Below the pieces are notes generated by a model. That model saw only the letters and a list, made by a program, of their open reading frames with translations. It did no database searches and was not told the DNA's origin. DNA of 64,000 nt. Origin: Lachnospiraceae bacterium (GTDB lineage Bacteria > Bacillota > Clostridia > Lachnospirales > Lachnospiraceae). The translations under genes were made by a program, and so were the position numbers. Positions 1 to 8,994 of this stretch are shown here, piece after piece. The stretch covers positions 1 through 64,000 of the forward strand of contig JAGBEV010000012.1 in NCBI GenBank assembly GCA_017936785.1, read 5' to 3'. Numbering within the stretch: the stretch's first letter is position 1; each line of letters opens with the position of its first letter.

Positions 1-84
1 ATAGTTGCAATATCTTCCTTTTGCTATATTAAATGTGTTCACAGAACAAAGAAAAAATTTATCAAAAAGAAATGAGGAAGATGT

Positions 85-990
85 ATGAAAATCAAAAGTA
101 GAAAAATTCTTGCTCTTATGGGAGCAACAGCATTATTGGCAGGTGCTTTAACCGGCTGCGGCGGTACTGCAGAGACAGACAATGCTACAGTTGAAGTAGA
201 AGTATCCACAACAGATGAAAGTGCAGAGCCTACAGCAACAGCAGACGCTGATTTGAGCGGAACAATTACAATGGCAGGAAGTACCTCCATGGAAAAGCTG
301 GCAAATGCAGTAGCTGAAAGCTTTATGGCAAAATATCCCGGCGTTACCGTAAGCGCTGAATTTACAGGTTCCTCCGCAGGTATTGAGTCCTTAAATGCAG
401 GAAGCGTTGACATCGGAAACTCTTCCAGAGCATTGACCGATGATGAGAAAGCGGCAGGAGCTGTTGAAAACATCGTGGCTATCGACGGTATTGCAGTTGC
501 TGTAAATCCTTCCACAACCATCGACAATTTAACAACAGAAGATCTTGCAGCTATCTATAAAGGTGAGATCAAAAACTGGAGCGAAGTCGGTGGAGAAGAC
601 ACAGCAATCGTTGTTGTAGGCCGTGAAGCAGGTTCCGGTACAAGAGGCGCTTTTGAAGAACTGTTGGAGATTGAAGACCAGTGTGCATATGCAAATGAGC
701 TGGATTCCACAGGAGCTGTTATGGCAAAAGTTGCATCCACACCCGGTGCGATCGGATATGTATCCTTAGATGTATTAGATGATACCGTAAAGGCTTTGAG
801 TTTAAATGATATAGCGCCTACAGTAGAAAATATCAAAGGCGGTACCTATGTACTCAGCAGACCTTTCGTAATGGCTACTGCAGGAGAGATTTCCGAACAG
901 AATGAGAATGTTCAGGCGTTATTCGAGTATTTACAGTCTGATGAAGGAAAAGAGTTGATCCAGTCTGTTGGATTGATCACAGTAGACTAA
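85..990 (+). CDS. pstS: Phosphate ABC transporter substrate-binding lipoprotein PstS
   Basis: This 301-residue lipoprotein captures inorganic phosphate outside the cell and hands it to the PstCA channel. The N-terminus is a lipoprotein signal: basic residues, a hydrophobic stretch, then a lipobox LTGC with the acylated Cys at position 25. An acidic, Thr/Glu-rich linker follows (about 30-55), then a PBP-like phosphate-binding domain. Loops seen include AGSTSMEKL, GSSAG, GNSSRAL and REAGSGTR, which match the Ser/Thr/Arg phosphate pocket of PstS proteins. The ribosome-binding site is AGGAAG shortly before the ATG. It is first in a pst operon, separated from pstC by a strong hairpin. The promoter is not visible because only 84 bases precede the gene. 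Confidence 0.96.
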   Translation: MKIKSRKILALMGATALLAGALTGCGGTAETDNATVEVEVSTTDESAEPTATADADLSGTITMAGSTSMEKLANAVAESFMAKYPGVTVSAEFTGSSAGIESLNAGSVDIGNSSRALTDDEKAAGAVENIVAIDGIAVAVNPSTTIDNLTTEDLAAIYKGEIKNWSEVGGEDTAIVVVGREAGSGTRGAFEELLEIEDQCAYANELDSTGAVMAKVASTPGAIGYVSLDVLDDTVKALSLNDIAPTVENIKGGTYVLSRPFVMATAGEISEQNENVQALFEYLQSDEGKELIQSVGLITVD

Positions 991-1015
991 TGTAAAAATA
1001 AGAAAATGACATGAG

Positions 1016-1066
1016 AAAGAGGGTAATTCCTCAAGTTGTTAAATGACTTTGGGGAACACCCTCTTT
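1016..1066 (+). terminator. Double-stem hairpin between pstS and pstC (attenuator candidate)
   Basis: AAAGAGGGT (1016-1024) pairs perfectly with ACCCTCTTT (1058-1066). Inside it, TTCCTCAAGT pairs imperfectly with the segment ending GGGGAA. No long U-run follows, so this looks like a partial terminator or RNA-stabilising element rather than a full stop. That would favour more PstS than PstCAB. A related structure lies after pnp (22547-22592). Confidence 0.7.
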
Positions 1067-1093
1067 CCTTAAATAAAGGAATAAGGATGAGAT

Positions 1094-2035
1094 ATGGACG
1101 ACAAAAAACAATATTCCATTATGAAGAACAGAAAAAACAAGTCGGCTGTTGAACATACAGCGGAATTTATTTTTACAGCCTGCGGTCTGATCGCTGTGCT
1201 TGCTGTTGCTTCCATTACAATGTATATGATCATAAACGGCACTCCCGCATTTTTTAAAGTGGGGGTCAAAGAAATATTATTCAGCTCTGTCTGGGAGCCT
1301 GCCAACAAAACGATGCCCCAATACGGTATTTTATATATCATTCTGACCTCTATTATAGGTACGGCGCTGGCAATCCTGATCGGTGTGCCCATCGGTATAC
1401 TGACGGCAGTGTTTATTGCGGAAGTAGCACCAAAGAAACTGGCAAAAATTGTTAAACCTGCCATTGAGCTGTTAGCAGGAATCCCTTCCGTTATCTATGG
1501 CTTACTGGGTCTTATGATCTTAAATCCCCTGATGTATAAACTGGAGCTTGCCATTTTTCAAGGATCGGATACACATACCTTTACGGGCGGTGCGAATCTC
1601 ATATCCGCTGTTTTGGTTCTGGCTGTCATGATCCTGCCTACGGTGATCAATATCAGCGAAGCTTCTTTAAATGCAGTTCCCAAGCAGTTGAAATCTTCTT
1701 CTTTAGCATTGGGCGCATCCCATATACAGACTATTTTTAAGGTGTTGATCCCGGCAGCAAAATCCGGCATTATTTCCGCCATCGTTTTAGGTGTGGGCAG
1801 GGCGATCGGTGAAGCAATGGCGATCACACTTGTTTCCGGCAGCTCCGTAAATCTGCCGCTGCCGTTTAATTCCGTAAGGTTTTTAACAACGGCCATCGTC
1901 AGTGAAATGGGCTATGCTTTCGGCTTACATAGACAGGTGCTTTTTACCATCGGACTTGTATTGTTTGTATTTATCATGATCATCAACGTGATCTTAAGCA
2001 GGATACTCAAAAAAGGAGGTCAGGGAGATGAATAA
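1094..2035 (+). CDS. pstC: Phosphate ABC transporter permease PstC
   Basis: This is a 313-residue inner-membrane permease of the Pst importer. A cytoplasmic basic N-terminus precedes about six hydrophobic segments. The typical PstC region is present: ELLAGIPSVIYGLLGL, then the EAA-type coupling loop ending in GVGRAIGEAMAITLVSG, which contacts PstB. AAGGATGAG precedes the ATG. It overlaps pstA by 8 bases, consistent with translational coupling and one-to-one assembly of the PstCA channel. Length and motifs are normal for the family. Confidence 0.95.
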   Translation: MDDKKQYSIMKNRKNKSAVEHTAEFIFTACGLIAVLAVASITMYMIINGTPAFFKVGVKEILFSSVWEPANKTMPQYGILYIILTSIIGTALAILIGVPIGILTAVFIAEVAPKKLAKIVKPAIELLAGIPSVIYGLLGLMILNPLMYKLELAIFQGSDTHTFTGGANLISAVLVLAVMILPTVINISEASLNAVPKQLKSSSLALGASHIQTIFKVLIPAAKSGIISAIVLGVGRAIGEAMAITLVSGSSVNLPLPFNSVRFLTTAIVSEMGYAFGLHRQVLFTIGLVLFVFIMIINVILSRILKKGGQGDE

Positions 2036-2903
2036 TAGCAGTATATATAACAAAAAGAAAAAGGTTTATGATGTGGTACTATCGGCTTTGATCTATCTGT
2101 CAGCTGCCTTTGCGGTGCTGTTATTGATCGGGATTCTTTTCTATGTGTTCTGGAAGGGAATTGGCGTGATCGACTGGCAGTTTCTGACTACCCAGCCAAG
2201 TACCATAGAAGGAACCTTTGGTATTGCAGGAAATATTTTAAATACATTATATGTTGTTTTTATCACCATTCTGATCTCAACGCCTATTGGTGTGGGAAGC
2301 GCAATCTATCTGAATGAATATGCAAAGCCCGGCAGGCTGGTATCTATCATCGAATTTACTACAGAGACCTTATCCGGTATTCCTTCTATTATATTTGGCT
2401 TATTCGGTATGATCTTCTTTGGGCAGATATTCCGTTTGAAATATTCCATCCTGACCGGTGCGCTGACAATGACACTGATGGTACTTCCCCTGATCACCAG
2501 AAATACCCAGGAGGCTTTAAAAAGCGTTCCCGAAATTTATCGGACAGGAGCTTTGGGAATGGGAACTACAAAATGGTATATGATCCGCACCATTTTACTG
2601 CCTTCCGCAATGCCCGGCATCATCACCGGTATCATTCTTGCCATCGGACGTATTGTGGGAGAGTCCGCAGCACTGATGTTTACCTCAGGAAGCGGATACC
2701 TTCTGCCCAAAACGGCAATGGGACTTTTGCAGAAAATATTACAGCCCGGCGGAACCATGACCGTGCAGTTGTATTTATGTATGTCAAAAGCGCAGTATAA
2801 TGAAGCCTTTGGTATTGCAGCGGTCTTATTGGTGATCGTTTTCATCATAAATCTGCTGACCAAGTATCTTTCACGCAAGTTTGACGTGAACACCATAAGC
2901 TGA
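2028..2903 (+). CDS. pstA: Phosphate ABC transporter permease PstA
   Basis: This is the second membrane subunit of the Pst channel (291 residues, about six membrane spans). The [15 protein letters not shown] segment and the cytoplasmic loop containing [21 protein letters not shown] correspond to the conserved PstA/PstC motifs, the latter being the ATPase-coupling region. AGGAGG inside the end of pstC supplies the ribosome-binding site, so the two permeases are translated together. pstB starts 17 bases downstream. Confidence 0.95.
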   Translation: MNNSSIYNKKKKVYDVVLSALIYLSAAFAVLLLIGILFYVFWKGIGVIDWQFLTTQPSTIEGTFGIAGNILNTLYVVFITILISTPIGVGSAIYLNEYAKPGRLVSIIEFTTETLSGIPSIIFGLFGMIFFGQIFRLKYSILTGALTMTLMVLPLITRNTQEALKSVPEIYRTGALGMGTTKWYMIRTILLPSAMPGIITGIILAIGRIVGESAALMFTSGSGYLLPKTAMGLLQKILQPGGTMTVQLYLCMSKAQYNEAFGIAAVLLVIVFIINLLTKYLSRKFDVNTIS

Positions 2904-2920
2904 CAGAAAGGATTAAGAAC

Positions 2921-3679
2921 ATGAGTGATGTTAAGATAAACGTAAAAGACTTAAATTTATATTATGGAGATAATCATGCCTTAAAGGATGTGAATATGCA
3001 GATTAAGCCCAATGCGGTAACTGCATTTATCGGTCCCTCCGGCTGCGGTAAATCCACTTTTTTAAAGACCTTAAACCGTATGAATGATCTGGTGGAGTGC
3101 TGTAAGATCACAGGACTTGTAGAAGTGGATGGAGAGGATATTTATGACGGAAAAGTGGATACCACATTGCTTCGCAAAAAAGTGGGTATGGTATTTCAGC
3201 AGCCCAATCCTTTCCCTATGAGCATTTATGATAATATCGCTTACGGTCCCCGAATTCACGGCATCAAGGATAAGGCAAGGCTGGACCAGATCGTAGAGGA
3301 TAGTTTAAAAGGGGCTGCCATATACGATGAAGTAAAAGACCGTTTGAAAAAATCCGCCTTAGGTCTTTCCGGCGGACAGCAGCAAAGGCTTTGCATTGCC
3401 AGAGCGCTGGCGGTGGAGCCGGAAATCATCCTGATGGATGAGCCTACTTCTGCATTGGACCCTATATCCACATTAAAGGTGGAAGAACTGATGCAGGAAT
3501 TAAAGAAAAAATATACGGTCGTAACGGTTACCCACAATATGCAGCAGGCGGCGCGTGTTTCAGACTATACTGCGTTCTTCCTGGTTGGAGAGGTTGTGGA
3601 ATTCGATACAACGGATAACATTTTCTCAAGACCGAAGGATAAGAGAACGGAAGATTATATTACAGGACGTTTCGGTTGA
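2921..3679 (+). CDS. pstB: Phosphate ABC transporter ATP-binding protein PstB
   Basis: This 252-residue cytoplasmic ATPase drives phosphate import through PstCA. Visible ABC motifs are Walker [10 protein letters not shown] (38-46), the Q-loop within [11 protein letters not shown] (91-101), signature LSGGQ (149-153), Walker B ILMDEP (about 170-175) and the switch His in VTHNMQQA. The [15 protein letters not shown] string is typical of PstB rather than other ABC ATPases. AAAGGA precedes the start. PhoU follows after 46 bases, the usual order in Pho regulons. Confidence 0.97.
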   Translation: MSDVKINVKDLNLYYGDNHALKDVNMQIKPNAVTAFIGPSGCGKSTFLKTLNRMNDLVECCKITGLVEVDGEDIYDGKVDTTLLRKKVGMVFQQPNPFPMSIYDNIAYGPRIHGIKDKARLDQIVEDSLKGAAIYDEVKDRLKKSALGLSGGQQQRLCIARALAVEPEIILMDEPTSALDPISTLKVEELMQELKKKYTVVTVTHNMQQAARVSDYTAFFLVGEVVEFDTTDNIFSRPKDKRTEDYITGRFG

Positions 3680-3725
3680 TAAGAATGCTATATCAGGTAT
3701 ATTGGGAAAGGAAAGAGGAGAAAAG

Positions 3726-4388
3726 ATGTCACCAAGAACAAATTTTGAAAATGAATTATCATTATTACATGAAAATCTGGAAGAAATGGGGATGTTAGTG
3801 GAGCAGAACCTGGATCAGCTTTTTGACGCACAGGAAAGCAAGGATAGGGAAACACTGGAAACCCTTCGCAAAAACGACCGGATCGTCAATGACATGGAAA
3901 GGCATATAGAATCCAAGTGCCTGACGCTGATCACCAAGCAACAGCCGGTAGCAAGGGATCTGCGCTTTATTTCTGCAGCTTTAAAGGTAGTTACGGATAT
4001 TGAGCGTGCCGGAGACCAGATTGCGGATATTGCGGAGCTTTTGTTAAGGCTTAATATGGCTGATCTGAATAAATATTCTGTTCATTTTGAGCAGATGGTC
4101 AAAGAAACCCGTGACATGATGCACAGGGCGGTAGATGCATTTATAACCCGGAATCTGGAAGTATCCCAAAGGGTTATTAAAGATGATGATATGGTAGACG
4201 ATCTTTTTAATCAGGTAAAAGATGACGTGATCGCTGATGTAAAGGAAAATAAGGTCAGCGCAGATGAATGTGTGGATACTCTGATGATCGCAAAGCATCT
4301 GGAAAAGATCGCAGATTATGCAGTGAACATCGGTGAATGGGGTGTGTTTCAGAATACGGGAGATATTGAAGATATCCGTATACTATAA
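3726..4388 (+). CDS. phoU: Phosphate signalling regulator PhoU
   Basis: This is a 220-residue all-helical protein with two PhoU repeats that links Pst activity to the PhoR kinase and restrains phosphate uptake. Two repeats of the metal-binding type are visible: DIERAGDQIADIAELLL in the first half and HLEKIADYAVNIGEW near the end. The open frame continues upstream to 3555 over the pstB end, but the start at 3726 is chosen because GGAAAGAGGAG sits at good distance and MSPRTNFE is a typical PhoU beginning. It is last in the pst operon, followed by an A+T-rich regulatory region. Confidence 0.95.
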   Translation: MSPRTNFENELSLLHENLEEMGMLVEQNLDQLFDAQESKDRETLETLRKNDRIVNDMERHIESKCLTLITKQQPVARDLRFISAALKVVTDIERAGDQIADIAELLLRLNMADLNKYSVHFEQMVKETRDMMHRAVDAFITRNLEVSQRVIKDDDMVDDLFNQVKDDVIADVKENKVSADECVDTLMIAKHLEKIADYAVNIGEWGVFQNTGDIEDIRIL

Positions 4389-4409
4389 CCGATATTGCAC
4401 AAACTAAAT

Positions 4410-4456
4410 TTTACATAGATTTTACATAATGCCACTCATACATTTTACATAGTACA
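4410..4456 (+). promoter_or_regulatory. TTTACA half-site array (Pho-box-like) upstream of Na+/Pi symporter
   Basis: TTTACA occurs at 4410-4415 and 4421-4426 (exactly 11 bases apart) and again at 4444-4449, with AGTACA at 4451-4456. TT(A/C/T)ACA repeats with about 11-base pitch are the known binding pattern of PhoP-type regulators in Gram-positive bacteria. The site lies between phoU and a phosphate symporter, beside a PhoBR-like pair. No convincing -35/-10 pair was found just after it. Confidence 0.6.
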
Positions 4457-4505
4457 TTTAGAATTGACCTGTAACAATAAATAAAAATGTACAAAGAGGT
4501 ATGAT

Positions 4506-6275
4506 ATGGATTTTTTCAGTATTCTATCAATGTTAGGCGGTCTGGCTTTATTTTTATTTGGAATGCATATGCTGGGAGAAGGTCTTTCCAAAATCTCCGG
4601 CGGACGATTGGAAAAAATTTTGGAAAAACTTACATCCAGTCCAATAAAGGCAGTATTGCTGGGTGCCGGAGTGACGGCAGTCATCCAGTCATCATCAGCC
4701 ACTACGGTAATGGTAGTAGGTTTTGTTAATTCAGGTATCATGAAGCTGCAGCAGGCAGTGGGTATTATCATGGGAGCAAATGTTGGTACGACCATAACCT
4801 CATGGATTTTGAGCCTGACCGGAATTGAAAGCGATAATTTCTTTATTCAGTTATTTAAGCCCACATCATTTTCACCGGTTCTTGCCCTAATTGGAGTAGC
4901 TTTTATTATGTTTTCCAAAAAGGAACGGCGCAAGGATATAGGAACCATTCTGTTGGGATTTGCGGTATTAATGTATGGTATGGATGCCATGAGTGCAGCA
5001 GTAAAGCCTTTGGCGGATGTTCCGGAATTTACAAATATTCTGCTGATGTTCAAAAATCCTGTTCTGGGAATGCTGGTAGGAGCGATCCTGACAGCTATTA
5101 TCCAAAGTTCATCAGCTTCGGTAGGAATTTTACAGGCTCTGGCAATGACCGGGTCCATGCAGTTTTCCATGATCGTACCCATTATCATGGGTCAAAACAT
5201 AGGCACCTGCGTAACGGCTTTACTTTCTTCCATCGGAGCCAGTAAGAATGCCAAGAAAACCGCATTGGTGCATCTATATTTTAATATTATCGGAACGGTT
5301 ATTTTTATGATCTTATTTTACAGTATAAATGCTGTTGTAGATTTCCCTTTTATGGATAAAGGTGCAAATGCATTTGATATAGCAGTAGTCCATAGTCTGT
5401 TTAACATATTTGCAACAGTCATTCTGCTGCCTTTTTCCAAAGGGCTTGTAAGGCTGGCAAATATGACGATCCGCGATGAATCGGTGGAAGAAAGCTATTC
5501 TAAGGTGGATATGATGATCAAGTCTCTGGATGACCGTTTTCTGGATACCCCTTCTTTGGCGATCGATCACTGTCAGGAAGTGTGCTGTGAGATGGCACAT
5601 ACGGTAAAAAATGCGTTATTTCTGGCTATGGAGCAGTTTGATGAATATCTGGAAGAAAAAAATCAGCGGATTCACCAGATGGAAGACGAAGTGGACCGTT
5701 ATGAAGATGCACTTGGCACTTATCTGGTAAAGCTGGGCTCTAAAAATGTTTCTGAAAAGGACAGTCATGCCATTTCCATATTTCTGCATACCATTGGAGA
5801 TTTTGAACGGATCAGCGACCATGCAGTGAGCATCAGTGAATCAGCAAAGGAAGCCAACGGTAAAGATAAGGCCTTTTCCAAAAAGGCGAAAGAGGAACTT
5901 CATATCATGATGGATGCGGTAAAGGAGATCATTACTACGGCTGTTGTGGCATTTGATACCAAAGACTTAAAGCTTGCAGCCAATGTGGAGCCTTTGGAAG
6001 ATATCATAGACGGAATCAATGCAGAAATGAAAAACCGCCATATCAAACGTTTGAGAAAAGGAAAATGTACCATTGAAATGGGATTTGTGTTATCGGATGT
6101 GACTACAAGTATGGAGAGAATCGCAGATCACTGCAGTAATATAGCGGTTTGTCTTTTGCAGGTCAATGAAGAAAGCTTCGAACCCCATGAATATCTGGAA
6201 AATCTAAAAGAATCCCATGATGTGGACTATGAGACTCATTTGAGGATATATAAAGAAAAGTATGCGCTTCCGTAA
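4506..6275 (+). CDS. Na+/phosphate symporter family protein with C-terminal PhoU domain
   Basis: This is a 589-residue membrane protein of the Na/Pi cotransporter II-related family (NptA/YjbB-like). The membrane half (about 1-320) contains the two inverted family repeats, each with the QSSS signature (QSSSATTVMVVGFVNSG and QSSSASVGILQALAM), which form the substrate pathway. The C-terminal about 230 residues are cytoplasmic and PhoU-like, with GDFERISDHAVSISE and SMERIADHCSNIAV. It probably imports phosphate with sodium, or exports it as reported for YjbB; direction cannot be read from sequence. GAGGT precedes the ATG. A Pho-box-like array lies upstream and a PhoB-type regulator follows. A paralogue is at 16943. 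Confidence 0.9.
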   Translation: MDFFSILSMLGGLALFLFGMHMLGEGLSKISGGRLEKILEKLTSSPIKAVLLGAGVTAVIQSSSATTVMVVGFVNSGIMKLQQAVGIIMGANVGTTITSWILSLTGIESDNFFIQLFKPTSFSPVLALIGVAFIMFSKKERRKDIGTILLGFAVLMYGMDAMSAAVKPLADVPEFTNILLMFKNPVLGMLVGAILTAIIQSSSASVGILQALAMTGSMQFSMIVPIIMGQNIGTCVTALLSSIGASKNAKKTALVHLYFNIIGTVIFMILFYSINAVVDFPFMDKGANAFDIAVVHSLFNIFATVILLPFSKGLVRLANMTIRDESVEESYSKVDMMIKSLDDRFLDTPSLAIDHCQEVCCEMAHTVKNALFLAMEQFDEYLEEKNQRIHQMEDEVDRYEDALGTYLVKLGSKNVSEKDSHAISIFLHTIGDFERISDHAVSISESAKEANGKDKAFSKKAKEELHIMMDAVKEIITTAVVAFDTKDLKLAANVEPLEDIIDGINAEMKNRHIKRLRKGKCTIEMGFVLSDVTTSMERIADHCSNIAVCLLQVNEESFEPHEYLENLKESHDVDYETHLRIYKEKYALP

Positions 6276-6335
6276 TGGATATTTATTTTCTTTTTATTTA
6301 AATGTGTTAGAATAATGAAAAAAGGGAGGATACAG

Positions 6336-7007
6336 ATGGCGCTCATTTATGTCGTAGAAGATGATATCAATATTAGCGAGATCGAGGGTTTTGCACTGAA
6401 AAACAGCGGTTTTCATGTAGAAGAATTTCCTGATGCCAAAAGCTTTTTTAACAGACTGGATAAAAAACTGCCCAATCTGATCCTGTTAGATGTGATGCTT
6501 CCCGATGAAGATGGTCTGAGTATTGTGGCAAAGCTGCGGAAAAGGTCCGATACCAAAAAAATACCGGTGATCATGGTTACTGCAAAGACCACGGAACTGG
6601 ATAAGGTCAAAGGGCTGGATACAGGAGCCGATGATTATCTTGCAAAACCATTTGGAGTTATGGAACTGATTTCCAGAGTCAAGGCACTTTTGCGCAGAAG
6701 TGACGGCATGTCTGAAGAAAAGGTATTGGCTGTGGGGGAAATCAGCCTGGATACAGAGAGACATACAGTTAAGGTAAATGGTGAGAACTGTGAATTAACC
6801 TATAAAGAATATGAATTGCTGAAGCTGCTTTTGACCAATGCAGGAATCGTTACCAGCAGGGATGTGATCTTAGACCGGGTGTGGGGCACGGATTTTGAAG
6901 GGGAATCCCGTACACTGGATATGCACATTAAAACTTTACGTCAAAAATTAAAGGATGCGGGAGGACGGATCAAGACGGTCAGAAATGTAGGTTATATCTT
7001 AGACTAA
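6336..7007 (+). CDS. phoB: OmpR/PhoB-family response regulator
   Basis: This 223-residue regulator has an N-terminal receiver domain (acidic pair at 9-10, phospho-acceptor D52, Thr in MVTAK at 82, Lys104 in LAKPFG) and a C-terminal winged-helix DNA-binding domain (about 130-223) with the typical ELTYKEYELLKLL and RTLDMHIKTLRQKL segments. The frame opens at 6315, but AAAGGGAGG is placed correctly for the ATG at 6336. It is followed after 14 bases by a histidine kinase. Position directly behind pst-phoU and a phosphate symporter argues that it is the phosphate-responsive PhoB/PhoP regulator; that assignment is contextual. Confidence 0.88.
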   Translation: MALIYVVEDDINISEIEGFALKNSGFHVEEFPDAKSFFNRLDKKLPNLILLDVMLPDEDGLSIVAKLRKRSDTKKIPVIMVTAKTTELDKVKGLDTGADDYLAKPFGVMELISRVKALLRRSDGMSEEKVLAVGEISLDTERHTVKVNGENCELTYKEYELLKLLLTNAGIVTSRDVILDRVWGTDFEGESRTLDMHIKTLRQKLKDAGGRIKTVRNVGYILD

Positions 7008-7021
7008 AGGATGGAAAAAGA

Positions 7022-8350
7022 ATGAAGAAAAAAATTGGCATACAGATGATGTGCGTTGTCACACTGGCGATCCTTTCTACGGTCATTCTCGTCATGTTTG
7101 CCTTTTATGAATTATTTAAAAAACAGGTGTTGGAGGATCTGAGTATCAATGCCCATCTGCTTCAGGCTGAAAATGCGCTGACTGTGGAAAGCCTCCAGCG
7201 TTACAGCAGCAACTATGACGATCTGAGGATTACGCTGATCGGACCGGAGGGAAATGTTATTTATGATTCTCTGGTGTCTTGTGAAGAAATGGATAATCAC
7301 GGAGACAGACCGGAATTTACTGAGGCAGTGCAAAATGGTGAAGCAAGTATTATCAGGGAATCCGATACCATCCAAAAAAGTTCTTTTTATTATGCAGTTT
7401 GTCTGGAAAACGGAAATGTACTCCGGCTTTCAAGGGAAGCGGATAGTGTAGTCAGTGTTTTGCTTTCCGTGACGCCTATTATTTTGGGGATCGTGGTCTG
7501 TCTTTGGATTTTGTGCGCTTTTTTGTCCAGGTTTTTAACAGACAGCCTGATGAAGCCCATAGAACAGATGGCGAATCAATTGGACCATCTGGATAATGTG
7601 GAATCTTATGATGAACTGGTCCCTTTTATACAATTGATCAAAAAGCAGCATGAGGATATTATGAAAAGCGTTACCATGCGTCAGGATTTTACGGCAAATG
7701 TATCTCATGAACTGAAAACACCCCTTACTGCAATATCCGGGTATTCGGAACTGATCGAAAACGGAATGGCGATGGAAGCCGATGTGCAGCGGTTTGCAGG
7801 AGAAATCCATCATAGTGCCAACAGGCTTTTGACCCTGATCAACGACACCATAAGGCTTTCGGAACTGGACAGCGCTGACAAAACGGATCTGATGGAGGAG
7901 ATCAATTTATATGCTGTTGCGGAAACCTGTGTGAATATGTTGAAGATCAGTGCAGAAAATCATCAGGTATCCCTGTCCATCAGCGGAAAGCCTGTTTTGG
8001 TCATGGCTGATAAGCAGATGATGGAAGAACTGGTTTATAACCTTTGTGACAATGCTATCCGATACAACAATCCGGGCGGTTATGTAGCAGTAACTGTAGG
8101 AGAGATAAACGGTGAAAAGTATCTGAAGGTCAGAGATACGGGCATTGGTATTGCAAAGGAACATCAGGAACGGATTTTCGAACGGTTTTACCGGGTGGAC
8201 AAGAGCCGTTCCAAATCAACAGGGGGAACAGGACTGGGACTTGCCATAGTAAAACATATTGTTGCAAAATGTAATGCCAGAGTTGATCTGAACAGTGAAC
8301 CGGGAAAAGGAACAGAGATCACTGTTTTTTTCAATGAGCCCCGGGGCTGA
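7022..8350 (+). CDS. phoR: PhoR-type sensor histidine kinase
   Basis: This is a 442-residue membrane sensor kinase. A first membrane span (about 7-30) is followed by a short extracytoplasmic region (to about 145), a second span (about 146-170), a HAMP-like linker, then HisKA with SHELKTP (phospho-acceptor H229) and a HATPase domain with N-box LCDNAIRYN, DTGIGI and GGTGLGLAIV. All catalytic boxes are intact. It follows the response regulator by 14 bases. By location it should be the kinase restrained by the Pst/PhoU complex when phosphate is plentiful. No terminator was recognised after it; a tandem-repeat region and a new promoter follow. Confidence 0.9.
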   Translation: MKKKIGIQMMCVVTLAILSTVILVMFAFYELFKKQVLEDLSINAHLLQAENALTVESLQRYSSNYDDLRITLIGPEGNVIYDSLVSCEEMDNHGDRPEFTEAVQNGEASIIRESDTIQKSSFYYAVCLENGNVLRLSREADSVVSVLLSVTPIILGIVVCLWILCAFLSRFLTDSLMKPIEQMANQLDHLDNVESYDELVPFIQLIKKQHEDIMKSVTMRQDFTANVSHELKTPLTAISGYSELIENGMAMEADVQRFAGEIHHSANRLLTLINDTIRLSELDSADKTDLMEEINLYAVAETCVNMLKISAENHQVSLSISGKPVLVMADKQMMEELVYNLCDNAIRYNNPGGYVAVTVGEINGEKYLKVRDTGIGIAKEHQERIFERFYRVDKSRSKSTGGTGLGLAIVKHIVAKCNARVDLNSEPGKGTEITVFFNEPRG

Positions 8351-8364
8351 GGTGGGTACATAAG

Positions 8365-8413
8365 CAGGGTATAAAACAGGGTATAAAATCAGGCACAAAA
8401 TCGGGTACAAAAT
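8365..8413 (+). repeat. Four imperfect 12-13-bp tandem repeats before the rimP promoter
   Basis: Units CAGGGTATAAAA (8365-8376), CAGGGTATAAAAT (8377-8389), CAGGCACAAAAT (8390-8401) and CGGGTACAAAAT (8402-8413) follow head to tail and end one base before the -35 box. Each unit carries an A4 tract at about 12-base spacing. Confidence 0.75.
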
Positions 8414-8414
8414 G

Positions 8415-8443
8415 TTGACAACAGGAAAAAAGTGGTGTAACAT
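8415..8443 (+). promoter_or_regulatory. Sigma-A promoter of the rimP-nusA-infB operon
   Basis: TTGACA (8415-8420) and TAACAT (8438-8443) are separated by 17 bases. The inferred transcription start is about 8450, giving a roughly 60-base leader with a hairpin before rimP. Confidence 0.75.
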
Positions 8444-8468
8444 AGCACATAGTAATAAGTAGTTTTTA

Positions 8469-8500
8469 AAGAGTGGGCTTGCGGTCCACTCTTATTTTGT
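8469..8500 (+). terminator. Leader hairpin with U-rich tail ahead of rimP (attenuator candidate)
   Basis: AAGAGTGG (8469-8476) pairs with CCACTCTT (8486-8493) across a 9-base loop and is followed by TTATTTT. It lies inside the leader of an operon that encodes the termination factor NusA, so attenuation with NusA feedback is plausible; this is inference. Confidence 0.6.
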
Positions 8501-8511
8501 GAGGTGAAGGT

Positions 8512-8979
8512 ATGTCAAAACGTGACACTTATGAAAGCCGGACAGAACAGCTTTTGCTTCCGCTTATGGAAGAAAACCACTTTGAACTGGTGGATGTGGA
8601 GTATGTGAAGGAAGGCAGTAACTGGTATTTGCGGGCTTATATCGATAAGCCGGGCGGCATTACCATTGATGACTGTGAACTGGTCAGCAGGGCTTTGTCA
8701 GATCTGATGGATCAGGAAGATTTTATTGAAGACTCCTATATTCTGGAGGTCAGCAGTCCGGGACTGCTTCGTCCTCTCAAAAAAGACAAGGACTTTGACA
8801 GGAATATGGGCAAGGATGTGGAAATCCGTTGTTTTAAAATGATCGAAAAGCAGAAGGAATTCGTAGGCACACTTATTGCCTTTGATGCAGATAGCGTAAC
8901 CATTAAAACAAGTGAAAAAGAAATGAAATTTGCAAGGAAAGAAATCGCATTGATTCGTCCTGCAATTGATTTTGATTAG
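8512..8979 (+). CDS. rimP: Ribosome maturation factor RimP
   Basis: This 155-residue protein assists 30S subunit assembly. The N-terminal alpha/beta domain includes VDVEYVKEGSNWYLRAYIDKPGGI and the family hallmark LEVSSPGLLRPL (about 80-91), followed by a C-terminal SH3-like barrel. The length is normal. GAGGTGAAGG precedes the ATG. First gene of the classic rimP-nusA-rnpM-ylxQ-infB-rbfA operon, with its own promoter and leader hairpin. Confidence 0.95.
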   Translation: MSKRDTYESRTEQLLLPLMEENHFELVDVEYVKEGSNWYLRAYIDKPGGITIDDCELVSRALSDLMDQEDFIEDSYILEVSSPGLLRPLKKDKDFDRNMGKDVEIRCFKMIEKQKEFVGTLIAFDADSVTIKTSEKEMKFARKEIALIRPAIDFD

Positions 8980-8994
8980 GAGGAGAAGGAGAAA

